In this document: piece by piece, positions 1 to 10,969 of the stretch
How positions within the stretch are numbered: position 1 is the stretch's first letter
Layout of the letters: every line of letters begins with the position of its first letter
Source of the DNA: Asparagopsis taxiformis
Taxonomy: Eukaryota; Rhodophyta; Florideophyceae; Bonnemaisoniales; Bonnemaisoniaceae
Assembly (NCBI GenBank): GCA_030407315.1
Contig: JALQPE010000345.1
Coordinates: 30,403 to 94,402 of the forward strand
Reading direction: 5' to 3'
Length of the DNA stretch: 64,000 nucleotides
The notes under the pieces: model-generated
What the model saw: the letters and a program-made list of their open reading frames with translations, nothing else
Database searches by the model: none
Told to the model about the DNA's origin: nothing
Position numbers and translations under genes: made by a program

Positions 1-630
1 GATTTGCTTCATGACCCCTCTCCAATCGTCCCCCGTGCAACAGTCCAAGGCGTTTGTCGTGTTATCGGTCTATGGTGGGAGCTCGTACCTCTTGCTACTG
101 CCTAAACGATGCTCCAACTCATTACGACAAAGTCTGCATTCGATTCCTCTTCAGCTTAAGTGCGTATTTCTGTCTACGAGGGCATCAAAGTTCTACAGGA
201 AAACCATTTTACGCACAGCCATTGAGCAGTGGCCTTGTCCAGATTGGGCAGTCTCTTTCATAACAATATTGAGAGAGTTCGAACTGTTTTTCTTGACCTT
301 CTGGTGGTATTGAAAGCACAGAGAATAGTATCAATGCGGTGTTTTGATGCGGTCCCTGAGAAAGATCTTCTCCTACACTTTCCGAACGAATCTCCACCAG
401 TCGCCTCGAGAATAATGAATCTCATTGTGTCATCATATTTTCCGCAGGACTGAACAGGTAAGACTACTGAATAAATTTCTGCAATCCAAGTACGGTCATG
501 CTATTCCATGCTGGAGTATAGTAATGAGGCCTGCAAATATTTCTAAAGGAGTTTGAATCTCTACGTGTCTCCAGGACCGATTTGTGAATTTGCACTGAGA
601 TTTTTTTCATAGCAATTGATACACCACTAA
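1..630. other. No recognisable gene
   Basis: Short open frames exist on both strands, none longer than about 100 codons. None shows a domain, signal peptide or convincing composition. The stretch is probably the 3' flank of the minus-strand membrane protein that ends at 631, or intergenic DNA. Confidence 0.4.
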
Positions 631-1758
631 TCACTTCTTCCACTGGGAACCGATCGAAACAGCGAAAGCGAGAACGTCGTAATGCATCTGGCCGAGGACA
701 GGGAAAAAGGACACCACAGACAGAAAACCCACGCCAGGAATCGCCAGCACAATCAATCCAGCCACCGTCAGCGTCGTGTTAACAAGAGCGATCAAGCCCT
801 GTGCCTCGAACGACTTGCCGAGAACGGAAGCTAAATCGGTCACGACGGGCGCGAGTTCCTCATACATAAACGCCAAGCGACTTCTTCGTAAGCGACGCAC
901 ACTGGCTTCAATCGTCAGCAGATCCCACATGATCATAAAACTGAAGAGCAAACTAAGCAACGCCTTGAAAATGAGCTTTGTACTTGCACCAAGCAACTTT
1001 GTAATCAACGAGATCGTACTGGCAACTTACGGTCTGATACTCTTCTACAGCAACATACCAAACCTCCTAGAGCGCGCCTCGGACCATTCTGTCTCCTCCT
1101 CGGGTTTGCCGGGCCTCTCCACATGACTATCTGCGGGGGCGAATACGTCCTTACTGGCGGGGAGCATTCCCTTTGCGGCTGCCTGCGGCATCTCAATGGA
1201 GTACATGTTATACGTCTCGAGCTTTGTTGTGACGTCATCTCCGAGTTCCTCTCGCATGCTAATAGCGACGTAGACGTAGGGATTCTCCGACTGGAGCGTC
1301 GTGATAAAGTACTGGCTTTCGTGGACGACAGTGGGGATGGTCATGAGGGAGAAGACGGAAATCGCGTAGACGATGACTGTAATACAGTCATCGTCTATAG
1401 TATAGGAGAGAGCGGTGGTAGCGCGTCGTGGGGCGCGGGTTTTTGTGACGCGGGTCATCCAGACCACGACGGAATTGGCGACGTAGCCGACGATGAAAGT
1501 GTCGAGCATGACGGGGAAGAAGGAGCGCAGCATGTAGAGTGCGAGGGCGAAAACGGCCCAACTGGCGATTGTTTTGAGATAAAGTTTGGAGAGGGCGAGT
1601 GACGAGGTGCGCACAGCGTCGCTGGCAAGCTCGGTACCCGAGAGCGCGACGGGGGCTGTGCGGACGACACGGATGGCGGGGACATGGTGCGCGATGCGGG
1701 GTGTTGGTACGGGTGCAGGGCGATGCGACGGGTGTGGATGACGGTATGGGCGGTGTAT
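631..1758 (-). CDS. AI-2E family (PerM/TMEM245-like) membrane protein, C-terminal part
   Basis: Predicted polytopic membrane protein. The C-terminal part (631-1008) carries the AI-2E family signature LIALVNTTLTVAGLIVLAIP followed by GVGFLSVVSFFPVLG. An N-terminal hydrophobic stretch, with SWAVFALALYML then MLDTFIVGYVANSVVVW, lies at about 1450-1570. The frame is open upstream to a TGA at 1759-1761 with no in-frame ATG before the first hydrophobic segment, so a 5' exon is probably missing. Two in-frame stops (near 1045 and 1030) lie between the halves, which otherwise share one frame. A ~45-nt intron ending CCAG would remove both stops and keep the frame, but its donor is weak. The alternative is a decaying gene. 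The family exports or exchanges small molecules in bacteria; the substrate of the algal members is unknown. Confidence 0.6.
1367..1397. repeat. Perfect inverted repeat inside the membrane-protein gene
   Basis: Two 15-bp arms starting TAGACGATGACTGTA surround a single central A. The sequence lies in the coding frame, where it encodes a run of acidic residues followed by a hydrophobic segment. It may be chance or a hairpin in the transcript. Confidence 0.6.
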
Positions 1759-2100
1759 TCACGGGAGGAAGGTGGTTTGAAAGGCTGGTTGGACTCGCAT
1801 TGTGCGACGGATGCTTTCGCGTGCTGCGCGTTGTGGTTTGGTGGTTGCGTGAATTTATGTGTATTTTGATGGTGATTGGGGTCCGGGGGGATTTGGTTGG
1901 AATTGGGTTTTTTGAGATGTTTAGGTTTTTGGATTGGGACATTTTTTAGATTGAACGTGACCTTCCGTGTTTGGTTTGTTGCCATGTGGCGATTGGAGTG
2001 AAATTTGATGCATGATAGGTGGCGGTTCCTACATCGGTAGAAATGAGTTTTCGGTTTTTATTGGCCGTTTGAAAATCTGCCGTAATCTCAGCTTGTCGCC

Positions 2101-2403
2101 GTGGATACCATTAAAAGAGTATTGAGTTTTCAATTGGCCCGATTTCAGAATCGCTTGTATCGCACCAAGTGGCACGTATTCTCTGTTGAATTTGACAATA
2201 CAGAGAAAGCGTTCACGGTCACCGAAACGGCAGGGTCACTTACAGATGCTCGGAAAGTCTTGAAAAAAGTAATAGAGATGGTGAACGGTATACCTGCGAC
2301 GGATCAGAAAGATTCTGGAGCGGATTTAGGCTTCGATCAAGCTCAAGAAGAAGGGGAAGAAGAGACAAACGAACAGTCGCAACCTAAAACACAAGAAAAC
2401 TAG
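2101..2403 (+). CDS. Short hypothetical protein or 3' exon
   Basis: This is an open frame of about 100 codons. The N-terminal part is basic and mixed hydrophobic; the tail is Glu/Gln-rich with runs such as EEGEEETNEQ. There is no ATG at the beginning; the frame opens after a TAA at 2083-2085. The bases just before it, TAATCTCAG, look like a 3' splice site, so this may be the last exon of a gene whose 5' exon I cannot place. No family recognised. Confidence 0.3.
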   Translation: MDTIKRVLSFQLARFQNRLYRTKWHVFSVEFDNTEKAFTVTETAGSLTDARKVLKKVIEMVNGIPATDQKDSGADLGFDQAQEEGEEETNEQSQPKTQEN

Positions 2404-2523
2404 CATTGGCAGTATGAAGGTCTGCATCTCTAAACGTTGTAAATATTGAGGCTGGCTATTCCTCGCCAAAATTCCTCCAGATGATACTATACAGCCACGA
2501 TTATGTCCAACAGCAGCTCACGA

Positions 2524-3655
2524 CCAGAACCTACATGAGTATTTGTCGACCAGACAGCGAGTCCATGTCACCCGGTGAAATCGGGGCAACATCCCTGCTT
2601 TTGTCCACACCCGGCGCAGCATAGCCCTGGTACCTTCGTCGCACTTTGAACGCCATAAGCGCCACAGCCAGAAAAACAGCGATGGAAATGCCTTGAAAAA
2701 GAACAGTTTGGAAAGGAATGTCTGTTTTCGTCTGAGATTAGACCTACATTGCCAGTGTCAAGATTCTTCTTTCTCACTAGAAACGTCTTTGTTACGGAGT
2801 CGAACCTACGCATACCGGTCATGCATTCCCGTCGAGTGGCAAGCGGGCCCGGGACAGTGCGGTTGTCTGTCTATGCTTAATATTGTGAAGTTGGACAGTA
2901 GTAGTCATCAAATACCGGAAGTATTACTGCAGCTCCGCTATATTCTACAAGCACTGTGAGCTTACCGTCACTGGCTTTGTGCAATTCCTTCATCACGGTG
3001 GACTTTTACGGGGGATATAAGCCTTTAAAGACGCCCATCGCGGACAGAGCGACTTAAAGCATAGTGTCATGCGCAGAATACAGCACAACTTGAAACTATT
3101 CTGGGGTTCTTGTGGGAGCACGCCCTTGTCATGTATATCAGTAAGAGCCATGAGCTCTTTGATGTCATTGAGGAGGCCCGAGCGTAAACGATTAACCTCT
3201 TTACCGTCGTTTCCATACTTCCGAAGCCAATTGGACAAGTTTCTGGCGTGGGACACTAATTCGGGAGTGGCACACTTTTGCAAGGGAATGCCGTGCGCAG
3301 AATGTACATTCCAGGTACCAGATAGATCGGATAGGTCGAACAGATTAAACACGTCCTTACTACCCGCAACCCTTTTGACCGCATTTAAAACGGCTGCATT
3401 TTTGGGATTCACTTCGCGGAATCGTGCAGAGGCTCTTTTCTCGGTCACGAGAGCGTCATGACTTGGACAGTGTATGTCTGGAATAAGCATGTCTTCCGTC
3501 TCTGTTGATGTCGTATGAACGGGAATGATCTGAATACGATGCGGTAGGCCAAACCCCATTTCGGTGGGGGCATCGTGACCAATATGCTCGCTAACGTCGG
3601 GGAAACTTGCTATGCTCTGTAAATCTTACAAATATCCTCGATTTGCTATTCTGAA
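2524..3655 (-). pseudogene. Histidine acid phosphatase, membrane-anchored type, decayed and 5'-truncated
   Basis: Read on the minus strand, the fragment starts mid-domain and contains IIPVHTT, then a helical region, then LYSAHDTML. The His-Asp pair at 3066-3071 is the C-terminal catalytic HD motif of the branch-2 histidine phosphatases (prostatic/lysosomal acid phosphatase type). After it come GVFKGLYPP and an ELHK strand. A hydrophobic segment with IAVFLAVALMAF and a basic stop-transfer RRR at about 2610-2690 matches the C-terminal membrane anchor of the lysosomal type. Damage: one lost base near 3090 shifts the frame, TAA stops at 3054-3056 and 3006-3008 fall at aligned positions within conserved sequence, and another stop lies near 2880. 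The N-terminal RHGxRxP half is absent. Live family members hydrolyse phosphomonoesters in lysosome-like or extracellular space. Confidence 0.75.
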
Positions 3656-3802
3656 AAAAAAATATATGTAATCTCTCTGTATCATCTATGAGACCTCCTC
3701 ATATCATCCCAAAAAATTATCAGTACTCCTTGAATCCTCGTTTTGAACCCATTCGACTCCATGTATATTCCATATATCGTCTAGTTCGCATGCTGTTGTC
3801 CA
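3656..3802. other. AT-rich spacer
   Basis: Noncoding spacer between the phosphatase remnant and the split transposase-like gene. After the TAG at 3803-3805, a +1 shift would extend that gene by about 30 codons into this region, so its true C-terminus could lie here. Confidence 0.3.
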
Positions 3803-4096
3803 CTAGGGTTCCAGGGCGCCATATCTCTGCAAGTCACCGGGAAGATGGTCTAGAAGATGGAACTTGAAAGTTTTGAGACCTGTGGTGTGGAATGGGCCGA
3901 GGGTGGAGAGCATTGATTGTTTGAAATAGGAAATGGAGTTCTGGAGGATTTGTAGTTCGGCGGCAGTCCAGTGCTTGATGCGACCGCGTTTCATGACCCA
4001 TGCGACGAGGTCAGAGTATTGCGTGCAGATGGAAGTGAGGGGGGCTGTATCTACTTCGTCACAGCATGTGTCAATGAATGCTGCGATGAAAGGGAA
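3803..4096 (-). pseudogene. Split transposase-like gene, C-terminal piece (piece 3 of 3)
   Basis: About 97 codons reading FPFIAAFIDTCCDE and later KFHLLDHLPGDLQRYGALEP, ending at TAG. The H-x-H-L-P...YGALE pattern resembles the C-terminal part of CACTA/Plavaka-like transposases (family recall, not searched). The frame runs directly into the left end of the CACTA element at 4097. Removing 4097-18766 and one copy of the AA target duplication joins this piece in frame to the piece ending at 18767: codon GTG, then TTC shared across the junction, then CCT. Confidence 0.65.
4095..4096. repeat. Target-site duplication AA, left copy
   Basis: The two bases before the left terminal repeat equal the two bases after the right one (18767-18768). 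A 3-bp duplication does not match (GAA against AAC). The in-frame coding junction supports exactly 2 bp. Confidence 0.7.
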
Positions 4097-4109
4097 CACT
4101 ACGGTGTTG
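4097..4109 (+). repeat. CACTA terminal inverted repeat, left
   Basis: CACTACGGTGTTG, identical to the reverse complement of 18754-18766. The similarity fades after base 13. Confidence 0.85.
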
Positions 4110-4119
4110 GGAATGAAAA

Positions 4120-4480
4120 AAGACAGTAAATTTACTGTCTGAGACAGTAAAAATTACTGTCTGGCCAAGACAGTGCGCGGAGACAGTAAAATTTACTGTC
4201 TGGAAATTTCAGAATACTGCTGCAGCAATAAACTGGCACGAAATCTGGGCAGTACCAAAAACAGTAAAATTTACTGTCCAGAACAGTAAATTTTACTGTC
4301 CGGAAGTGTTGCCGCCAGACAGTATGTGCAGACAGTACATTTTACTGTCTGAGGCAATGCATTGTATTGTATTACTGCACTGTCTGGGTAAATCTGTAGA
4401 CAGTAGTGTAGATAGCAAATTGTATTGTCTCCGGGTAGTACCGTGCATTGGTTCACAACACTGTCTGGTGGAGTGGACTT
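4120..4480. repeat. Left subterminal repeats of the CACTA element
   Basis: Many copies of GACAGT and ACTGTC, often paired as short palindromes such as ACAGTAAAATTTACTGT. They lie in both orientations at irregular spacing. In En/Spm elements such arrays bind the element-encoded TNPA-type protein; that role is inferred here. Confidence 0.75.
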
Positions 4481-5874
4481 GAGAGGAAATAAGGATCATA
4501 GTGTTAGTATGGAGGTAAATATTGGAATGGTGTGTGGTATAAGACTATAGTAATTGTGATGAAGCTCTACAGATAGTTGGATGTAGGGAAGCTAGATGCT
4601 GAATAGAACGTTGTAGACAGAAAGATTGGGAGAATTAAACATATCTGGTGTGAGGGACGTTGGAGAGTATCATGGAAACGTGAGTGGGAATGGTGCGAGT
4701 GGGATTAGTGGAGTGATGGGAAATGAACTTGGGGAGAAATCGTTCATTTTTGTGACAGCATATTCACTGGCACCATGCCTGCAGCAGACATCACACTGGC
4801 AATGTTTTGTATCTGGTTTCACACTACGCCGCCCCTAATTTTGATGTGCACGTTGTTGGAAGCATTGCAAAATTTCCACCAGACCATCGACGGTCTCCGC
4901 AGCGATCGCTGCGGATATCCGTAGAGACGTACCATATGGTACGTCTCTTTTGAAACAGCGAGCGGATCCAATTCTATTACGCAAGGCCTTGGTGTTCGTC
5001 TCTGCAAATTTGGATTTTGCATGCAGCTGTTCACACACTCCATTTTCCATATATGAACGTTATAACGTCCGTTAAATAGTGCGCTTCAGCAACGACAAAA
5101 GCATGGCAGAGCATTCCGCAACAATTCAACCACATACTGAGCTATGTTAACATATTGCAAGCGCTCAGTATGAATTGCATTGATCATCTTTTTTCAACAA
5201 CATATCCTTGCACTTCGTGCAGCATAACTTTCTTCCCACGTGCATAGCGCGGCAGTCATTCTCCATATTTACGCAAATCTCTGCGTGCACCGGTACTTGC
5301 CGCTGATCCAGACGCTGCATTTGCGCAACCTCTTCCGAATGCACACATTTTTGCTGTGCACGTGGAATCCAACACATCTACAAGAGTTTCATCTCGACAG
5401 CTCGCGATGTTAATATGCGCGGCATTCACCGAGCAAGCGATTCATGTTGAATCTGTTTGCACGCTCAATCACACCTGTGTCATGCAAAGCAAGACAGGCC
5501 TTGTGTCAGATTATGGACTCTTCTACATCCATGCCGGCATGAAACGGCCGTTACTGGAATGATTTATCGCCGAGGAGGAAAACGTGCAGGCGATGTACAT
5601 GCTTGTATTGTTAAATACTAGAAATTTTCCATTCCATCCCGACGAGCAACACGCTGTTGAACTGCTCTACCGCTGCATCGCATTTATCTTGCTGAAATCT
5701 TCTGCACTAGAATGCATGAAATCCGGGTTGACGAGATGCGAGCCGCTGAGCATTGATCACCCAATCTGCCCGCAATACTTTGAAATTGTTAGGACAGCCT
5801 TTAGGTGATCATGCATCTGAGGGACCGCAATTAAACAATCCACGTTGTAAATTAATATAATATTTGAATTGATC
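4481..5874. other. CACTA interior with no assignable gene
   Basis: Several short frames lie on both strands. The best minus-strand one, 4835-5050, has protein-like composition with ISAAIAAETVDGLVEILQCF, but there is no start context or recognised family. From about 5870 the sequence turns pyrimidine-rich, leading into the open frame of the NB-ARC remnant. Confidence 0.35.
4923..4948. repeat. 26-bp perfect palindrome
   Basis: AGAGACGTACCATATGGTACGTCTCT has no unpaired centre. It lies in noncoding DNA inside the CACTA element. Confidence 0.8.
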
Positions 5875-8479
5875 CATAAATTTCCATCCGTCTGTCTATC
5901 CATCAGTTCTATCCATCCATCATTCGAATCCACAACTTGCATTCTCTATCGCGTATTCTCTCTGCACATCTGCCCAACCATACGACGTCGCAACAGCTGA
6001 TCTAACCTCTCCGACTCCAATCCTCTCTGTCTCCAGTACATCTTCACGTCAGCAACCTCCTCAGTCTACCTACTCCAACCGCTCGCTGCCTCACACTCCC
6101 GCTGAAGCTCCAGCCGAAGCTCTCGTCGCATCCTTTACACCACCTGCTCTGTTTGAACCACTGACGTCCTCTCTGCCTTCACATCTGTCTCCGCTCCAAT
6201 CATCTCCTCTACATAATCCCTCTGTTTCTCCCGTTGATATCGATACGAACCCTGCATCTGACACCATCTCTCTCACCACTATGGACACCCATACTACCCT
6301 ATCCAGCCAATCGCCCTCTACTGCATCCATGCCTCCGTCCTCCGTTCATCACCATCTTCACCACCCACACCCCTCTTCCGTTTCGTCTCACCCCTACGCA
6401 GCCCCATCCCCCAACCATCCGCCTTCTACGTACCTCTGAATCTTCCCCAAGTCGTCCTCGACTTTTCCTGAAACTCGCGCACCCCAGAAAGCAAAGCCAA
6501 GACAGCCGTCCTATCCGAAGACCCAAATCAAAACACCATAGCTGTTGTTGGCATGGGTGGCGCAGGAAAAACAACCATCCTGCGCGCCCTCGGCAGACAT
6601 GAACACGTCTGGGCCAAGTTCAGCGACGGCGTGTGGTTCATACAACTCGGTCATGACGCCACTGTGCACACGCTTCTGAACGAGATGGAAGATGTTGTCA
6701 CCGAAGCACTCCCAGATTTCCTTCCCAGCTTCACCCGACTCGCAGCCAAGTCTAGTAAGCACCTCAGATTGATGAACATGCTGACGGACCATCTCGCCTC
6801 CAAGCATTTCCTCCTTATCTTTGACGACGTCTGGGACCTCGACACCAATGTGTACACATTGGTGGAAGAGGTATGTACAGGTGTACAAAAGATGGAGGGA
6901 ACGTGTTGTAAGGTGTTATCGTCGACGAGAAATGAGGCGATTGGGCGTGTACATGATCTGTCGATTGGAGTAAGTACTGAAGACCGGCGCGGGGATAGAA
7001 GTGTCGATATTGTATTCTGCTACTGTGGGATCGACAAAGAGGGGATAGGAAGATTTACGGCTGAAAATCGGGATGCACTAGAGAGAATAATCGAGATTTG
7101 TGATGGACTACCGCTGGCACTGAGTGTTGCTGGGTCTGCAATGCAAGATGTGCTAGGGAGAGGGATGGGTGGGTGTGTGGGAAATGGAATAGAGGAATAC
7201 TGGAAGAGTCTGGAGGCGAAGTCTGGACAGCTTGGAGATGCAGAAAGTGGGATTAGGCATGGTGGACTGAAGGTGGCGGTGGAGACGAGTTTATGGTCAC
7301 TTGAGAAGAAATGGATGCGGGAGAGCGTGACAGTGGGAGAAATGTTTCGTTCGTTTTGCATTGTAGAAAAGCATAAGATTCTTCCATCGTGTGCGATTGA
7401 GAAGATTTGGGGAGTAGGTGAGGGGCTGTGGGCAATGAGGATGTTTTTACTGCACAGTCTTGTATCACTTGTAGAAGATGAGGGTGGAAGGGGCTAGGAG
7501 TACGACTGCACGATATGGTGCAAAAAATGTGTGTGAAAAAGGCGGACGAGAAGGAAGGTGTACGGTTCTGGCACAAGAGACTAGTTGATGGATACGGAGC
7601 GTGGGTTGTGGGGAATGGAAGCAGTAGAGATGGTGGGAATAATGGGATGACAATGGGAAGTGAATGTAGACATGTTGAATGGTGGAAGATAGACAGCGGT
7701 GACGAGTACATAGTTGAAAATATAGTGCGGCATCTACTCGGTGCTGGACTAGTAATTGAGACACTGGAACTGCTCACCGACTATTGATGGGTAGAGCGAA
7801 TGAATGACGGCAAGAACCAAGCTCCGTTTCAAAAGGTGATGAGCGAACTGCAGTTATTGAAGATGTATTTAATGGAGAATGAGAAGATTGAAACAGCGAG
7901 AAATGTAACAAGCGACATAGAAGTTTTAATCAACGTAATGGGGCTCTGCATGCACCGTATTGCGTGCAAAATCGGGAGGACTGTACATTCCAGTTGTATG
8001 GAAGATTGCGAGATGTGAGAAGCGAGAGCGGAATCGTAAAGCGGCTGGTGTGTAGTATCGACCGGATTGCTGCTAGGAAGTGGACCATGAAGGAGTTGAT
8101 GTGTTTCCTGGAGCGATTCTGTGAGAATGGGGAGCGTGGAATGCTTATCATTCCTTTGTTCTATTGGCTGAAGCTGGATGAGTGCAAGGATGAACATTCG
8201 CTGTTCAGCATGGTTGATGAAAATGGACACAGCGTGTTCATCACGGAGGGCTTTCTGCAGCGAATGGTGCAGGAGAAAGAGTATCAAATCGGAGATGTGG
8301 TCAAGGCGCTGCAGTCGATGAGGAGCCTGACTGGGATCGAGAATAGTGAGGGAGTGACGAATGGGAAACCTGTAGAGGACAAGGAGAAACAGAATGTGTT
8401 TGTGAAGAGGATAGCGAAGGCGATTGTAGAGGGGAAGGAGAGGCTGGAAAGTGGAGGTGCGGCTGGTCCTAGTGGCTAA
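5875..8479 (+). pseudogene. NB-ARC (NLR-like) NTPase gene, decayed, carried in the CACTA element
   Basis: A Ser/Pro/His-rich N-terminal region is open from 5875; its first in-frame ATG is at 6280. It is followed by an NB-ARC module in canonical order. The P-loop GMGGAGKTT is at 6550-6576, kinase-2 LLIFDDVWD at about 6811-6840, an RNBS-B-like VLSSTRNE at 6916, GLPLALSVAG near 7105-7135 and an MHD-like RLHDMV near 7505. A C-terminal region contains KELMCFLERF and FYWLKLDECKDEHSLF. Frame breaks lie near 6430, near 6470 and at 7490-7500. A TGA at about 7786 sits where CGA would read through (LLTDY-WVERMNDG). NB-ARC proteins are ATP-dependent switches in immunity or cell death in plants and other lineages; the red algal role is not known. 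The gene is dead but most motifs survive. Confidence 0.75.
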
Positions 8480-9639
8480 TGCCTTGGAGGGTTGCACTAA
8501 ATCGAATTGAATTTTTAGTTTTGTTCAGTTACGCTGGTAAAGAAGTTCAATACGTTCTCGTGTCTCTTGTTCAGGACGACTTAACTGTCTGTGTCATGAT
8601 GTGGTCGAAGAGGGTGAGCATCGAGGCGGGAGTATGCGACGATATTATCAGATGGCGATGAAGTGCGGGCACGATTGATATTCTGTGACTACGAGTTTTG
8701 CGCAACGGGAGGAGGACAGTGCTACAGATCGTATGCGTAGGGGTAATGGATCATTGCGTTGCGTCGAATAATACGCGGAGCGAACCGACAGATCCGGCCC
8801 ATGGACTGGTGTGGCGGTTGTCGTCTCATTCATTCAAATGATGGGATGTGCAGTGGACGACTCGTGGGACAACACACTTCGGATGGATTGCGATAGTATG
8901 GAAGACGCTCTTGTCGCGGCGCTATGCGATTTGCAGACACTACTCGCAGGATGGGTCGGTCGACTACGGATGATCCGGCTGGCGGGGACAGCTTTTTCTC
9001 TATCGGGGCTGGTGCGTAGCGGTAACTTCGAAGAAAACGCGGCGATCGAGGGCGGGGAGAGACGCGCTTACTTGATCAACGACCCGTTTGCAGATGGACT
9101 ATCGGCACAAGCTGCTGTTAGTTGAATCAAGATCGGGGAGAAATAAGCGGAGGAAACCTTGGGAACATGCTAAATGTTCGAAACAAGGCGCGATAGATGC
9201 GCGAAAAGAAATATTTTCCGAAACTTGCTAAATACAGAAATCCGTTCCGCAGCGCAGCGTGGTGTATGTCTTGGTATGCATCTACAGCGGAGACTAAATT
9301 TGTCTGCCACAGCGCCACACCAACCCATCCATCGCTGCCGCTGTCATCGTTCCCCGACCCGGACCGCAACCTGCTTCGCTAACAATTAGCGATCCCGTTA
9401 GGCTGCTATTTTCCGAGGAGGTGGCGCACTAGCATGGCGCGAAATGATCTCCTTTTGCCACCATAGGGAATGCTGGCGAATGCGCCCATTATGGATCCAA
9501 CATTTCTCGTTTGTGGTTTTTTACGCCGGAGAGGTTTATGCTATGCCGATATTGTCGCCGACCACATTGTATTTTGCACAAGATGATTAACGTAATACGG
9601 GTTGCTGGGTTGGCGTAATGACACTGTCGCCTCAAGATG
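8480..9639. other. Spacer between two NLR-tail copies; one weak open frame
   Basis: A plus-strand open frame at 8811-9125 (about 104 codons, no ATG) has protein-like composition, with SMEDALVAALCDLQTLLAGW. It could be residual coding sequence from the start of the second copy. Nothing else is recognisable. Confidence 0.3.
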
Positions 9640-9931
9640 CGGTAAGGAAGCAGGCTATGAAAGAACTGGTGTTTCTCCGGAATGATTCAGTATAGATTGC
9701 GAATGTGAGATGATCACCAATGCTGTTTTCTATTGGATGGCGCTTGACGATTGTAGGAATGCGAATAGTCTGTTCGGTATGGCAGCTGAGTATGAGCAAA
9801 GTGCGTTTATCGCTGAGCAGCTCAATGGACATGCTGCCATGATGGGCTTCTTCATCGGTGTTGTGACTGGGGCAGTGACCAGCAAGGGGATTATTGAGCA
9901 GTTGAAGATCATCTTTTCACCGCTGTTGTAA
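9640..9931 (+). pseudogene. Second, more decayed copy of the NLR C-terminal region
   Basis: FYWMALDDCRNANSLFGMAAE aligns without gaps to FYWLKLDECKDEHSLFSMVDE in the first copy (about 8160-8220). The preceding MKELVFL matches MKELMCFL, but frame breaks and stops lie between them. This shows a local duplication of the captured gene, or capture of a tandem pair. Confidence 0.6.
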
Positions 9932-10386
9932 GTGTAATGACTAGTGCAGATGTTGTAGATTAGGTTTGTAATGTACATGTGCTGCAGTGATCTAGATTGC
10001 ACATGTTAACATGACTAGCAATTGCTAGTCTAGTGCGGAATAAATATCGTACCCATGGACTGTCAGGTATCATGTGATGAGAGTATTGGAACGTTGTACT
10101 AACTTCGTGTGTTCTCGAATCGCGGATGTACATGGTGGAATAGAGTGGATTTTATGTCAATCAGGCTGTCGCCTGAAGACGAGAGATAAAGCTGCTGTAC
10201 CTATGGTGGATGCAAAGTTGGCATCTGGATATGCAGAGGATGAGAGGATGATATGTTGTTGACACTGATATCAACTGCACGGATGGTTACTGTGTAGCTA
10301 AATTTCTTCATTGGCGAACTTGTGCCAAGCTGCCATAATCATCCATTGGCGGACGCAAGGCACCAGCTAGATTCCATACTTGGTTC
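9932..10386. other. No recognisable feature
   Basis: A short plus-strand frame at 10074-10262 has no recognisable domain. The rest is noncoding CACTA interior. Confidence 0.3.
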
Positions 10387-10779
10387 TCAACTGCCATACC
10401 GCGCAGCGAAAGCAGTATACTCTAGCGCAGCTGCCTTTGAACGCACATGAATTCCCTTTCGATATCTACGGCTATTGACCTCCATCACCCGTTCCACACA
10501 CCTGGCAATCATGCAATACGACTTCGTCATTCCAGACCCCATGTATACCACCATATGCCCAGACGTAGCATAGCTCCCAGACAGACCACAAAGTACCTTT
10601 GCGACAACATGTGCCTGATACACTAGCTCAGGTTTCGCCATGTCTGAGAGTGCCCGAGTATCGACAAATACATTGCTCTGCGGGGAAGGAGCTGCAGTAG
10701 TTGCAGGACTTACTTCGGGTGACGGTAACAGACTATGAGCTGGTGCGGGAGGACGGGATTTCAGGACAAGCTGTCGGAA
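10387..10779 (-). CDS. Candidate exon, hypothetical protein
   Basis: The frame of about 130 codons opens directly after GTAATTACAG, which looks like a 3' splice site. It starts with a Pro/Ser/Ala-rich linker and continues into MAKPELVYQAHVV, GLSGSYATSG and a basic tail, ending at TGA. Composition and an intact frame suggest real protein. The upstream bases belong to a 73-75 bp tandem repeat, so the splice-like motif recurs in each repeat unit. No family recognised. Confidence 0.4.
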   Translation of the reverse strand, partial: FRQLVLKSRPPAPAHSLLPSPEVSPATTAAPSPQSNVFVDTRALSDMAKPELVYQAHVVAKVLCGLSGSYATSGHMVVYMGSGMTKSYCMIARCVERVMEVNSRRYRKGIHVRSKAAALEYTAFAARYGS

Positions 10780-10965
10780 CTGTAATTACTCTGTTTTCTT
10801 ACAGTAAAGTCATCGTTAAGGCGGGTTTTCTTCTTCAGGACAAGCTGTCAGAACTGTAATTACTCTGTTTTCTTACAGCAAAGTCATCGTTAAGGCGGAT
10901 TTGCTTCTTCAGGACAAGCTGTCGGAACTGCTATTCTGTTTTCTTACAGCAGAGGCAGTTTACCC
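10762..10965. repeat. Tandem repeat, ~74 bp, about 2.7 copies
   Basis: AGGACAAGCTGTC starts at about 10763, 10838 and 10911. Each full unit also contains AACTGTAATTACTCTG and a TTACAG...AAAGTCATCGTTA arm like that of the adjacent palindromes. Confidence 0.75.
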
Positions 10966-10969
10966 AGGT

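Noticed and set aside
1123..1602. Plus-strand open frame of 159 codons
   Set aside because: It lies opposite the AI-2E family gene and has Asp/Gly-rich composition typical of antisense shadow.
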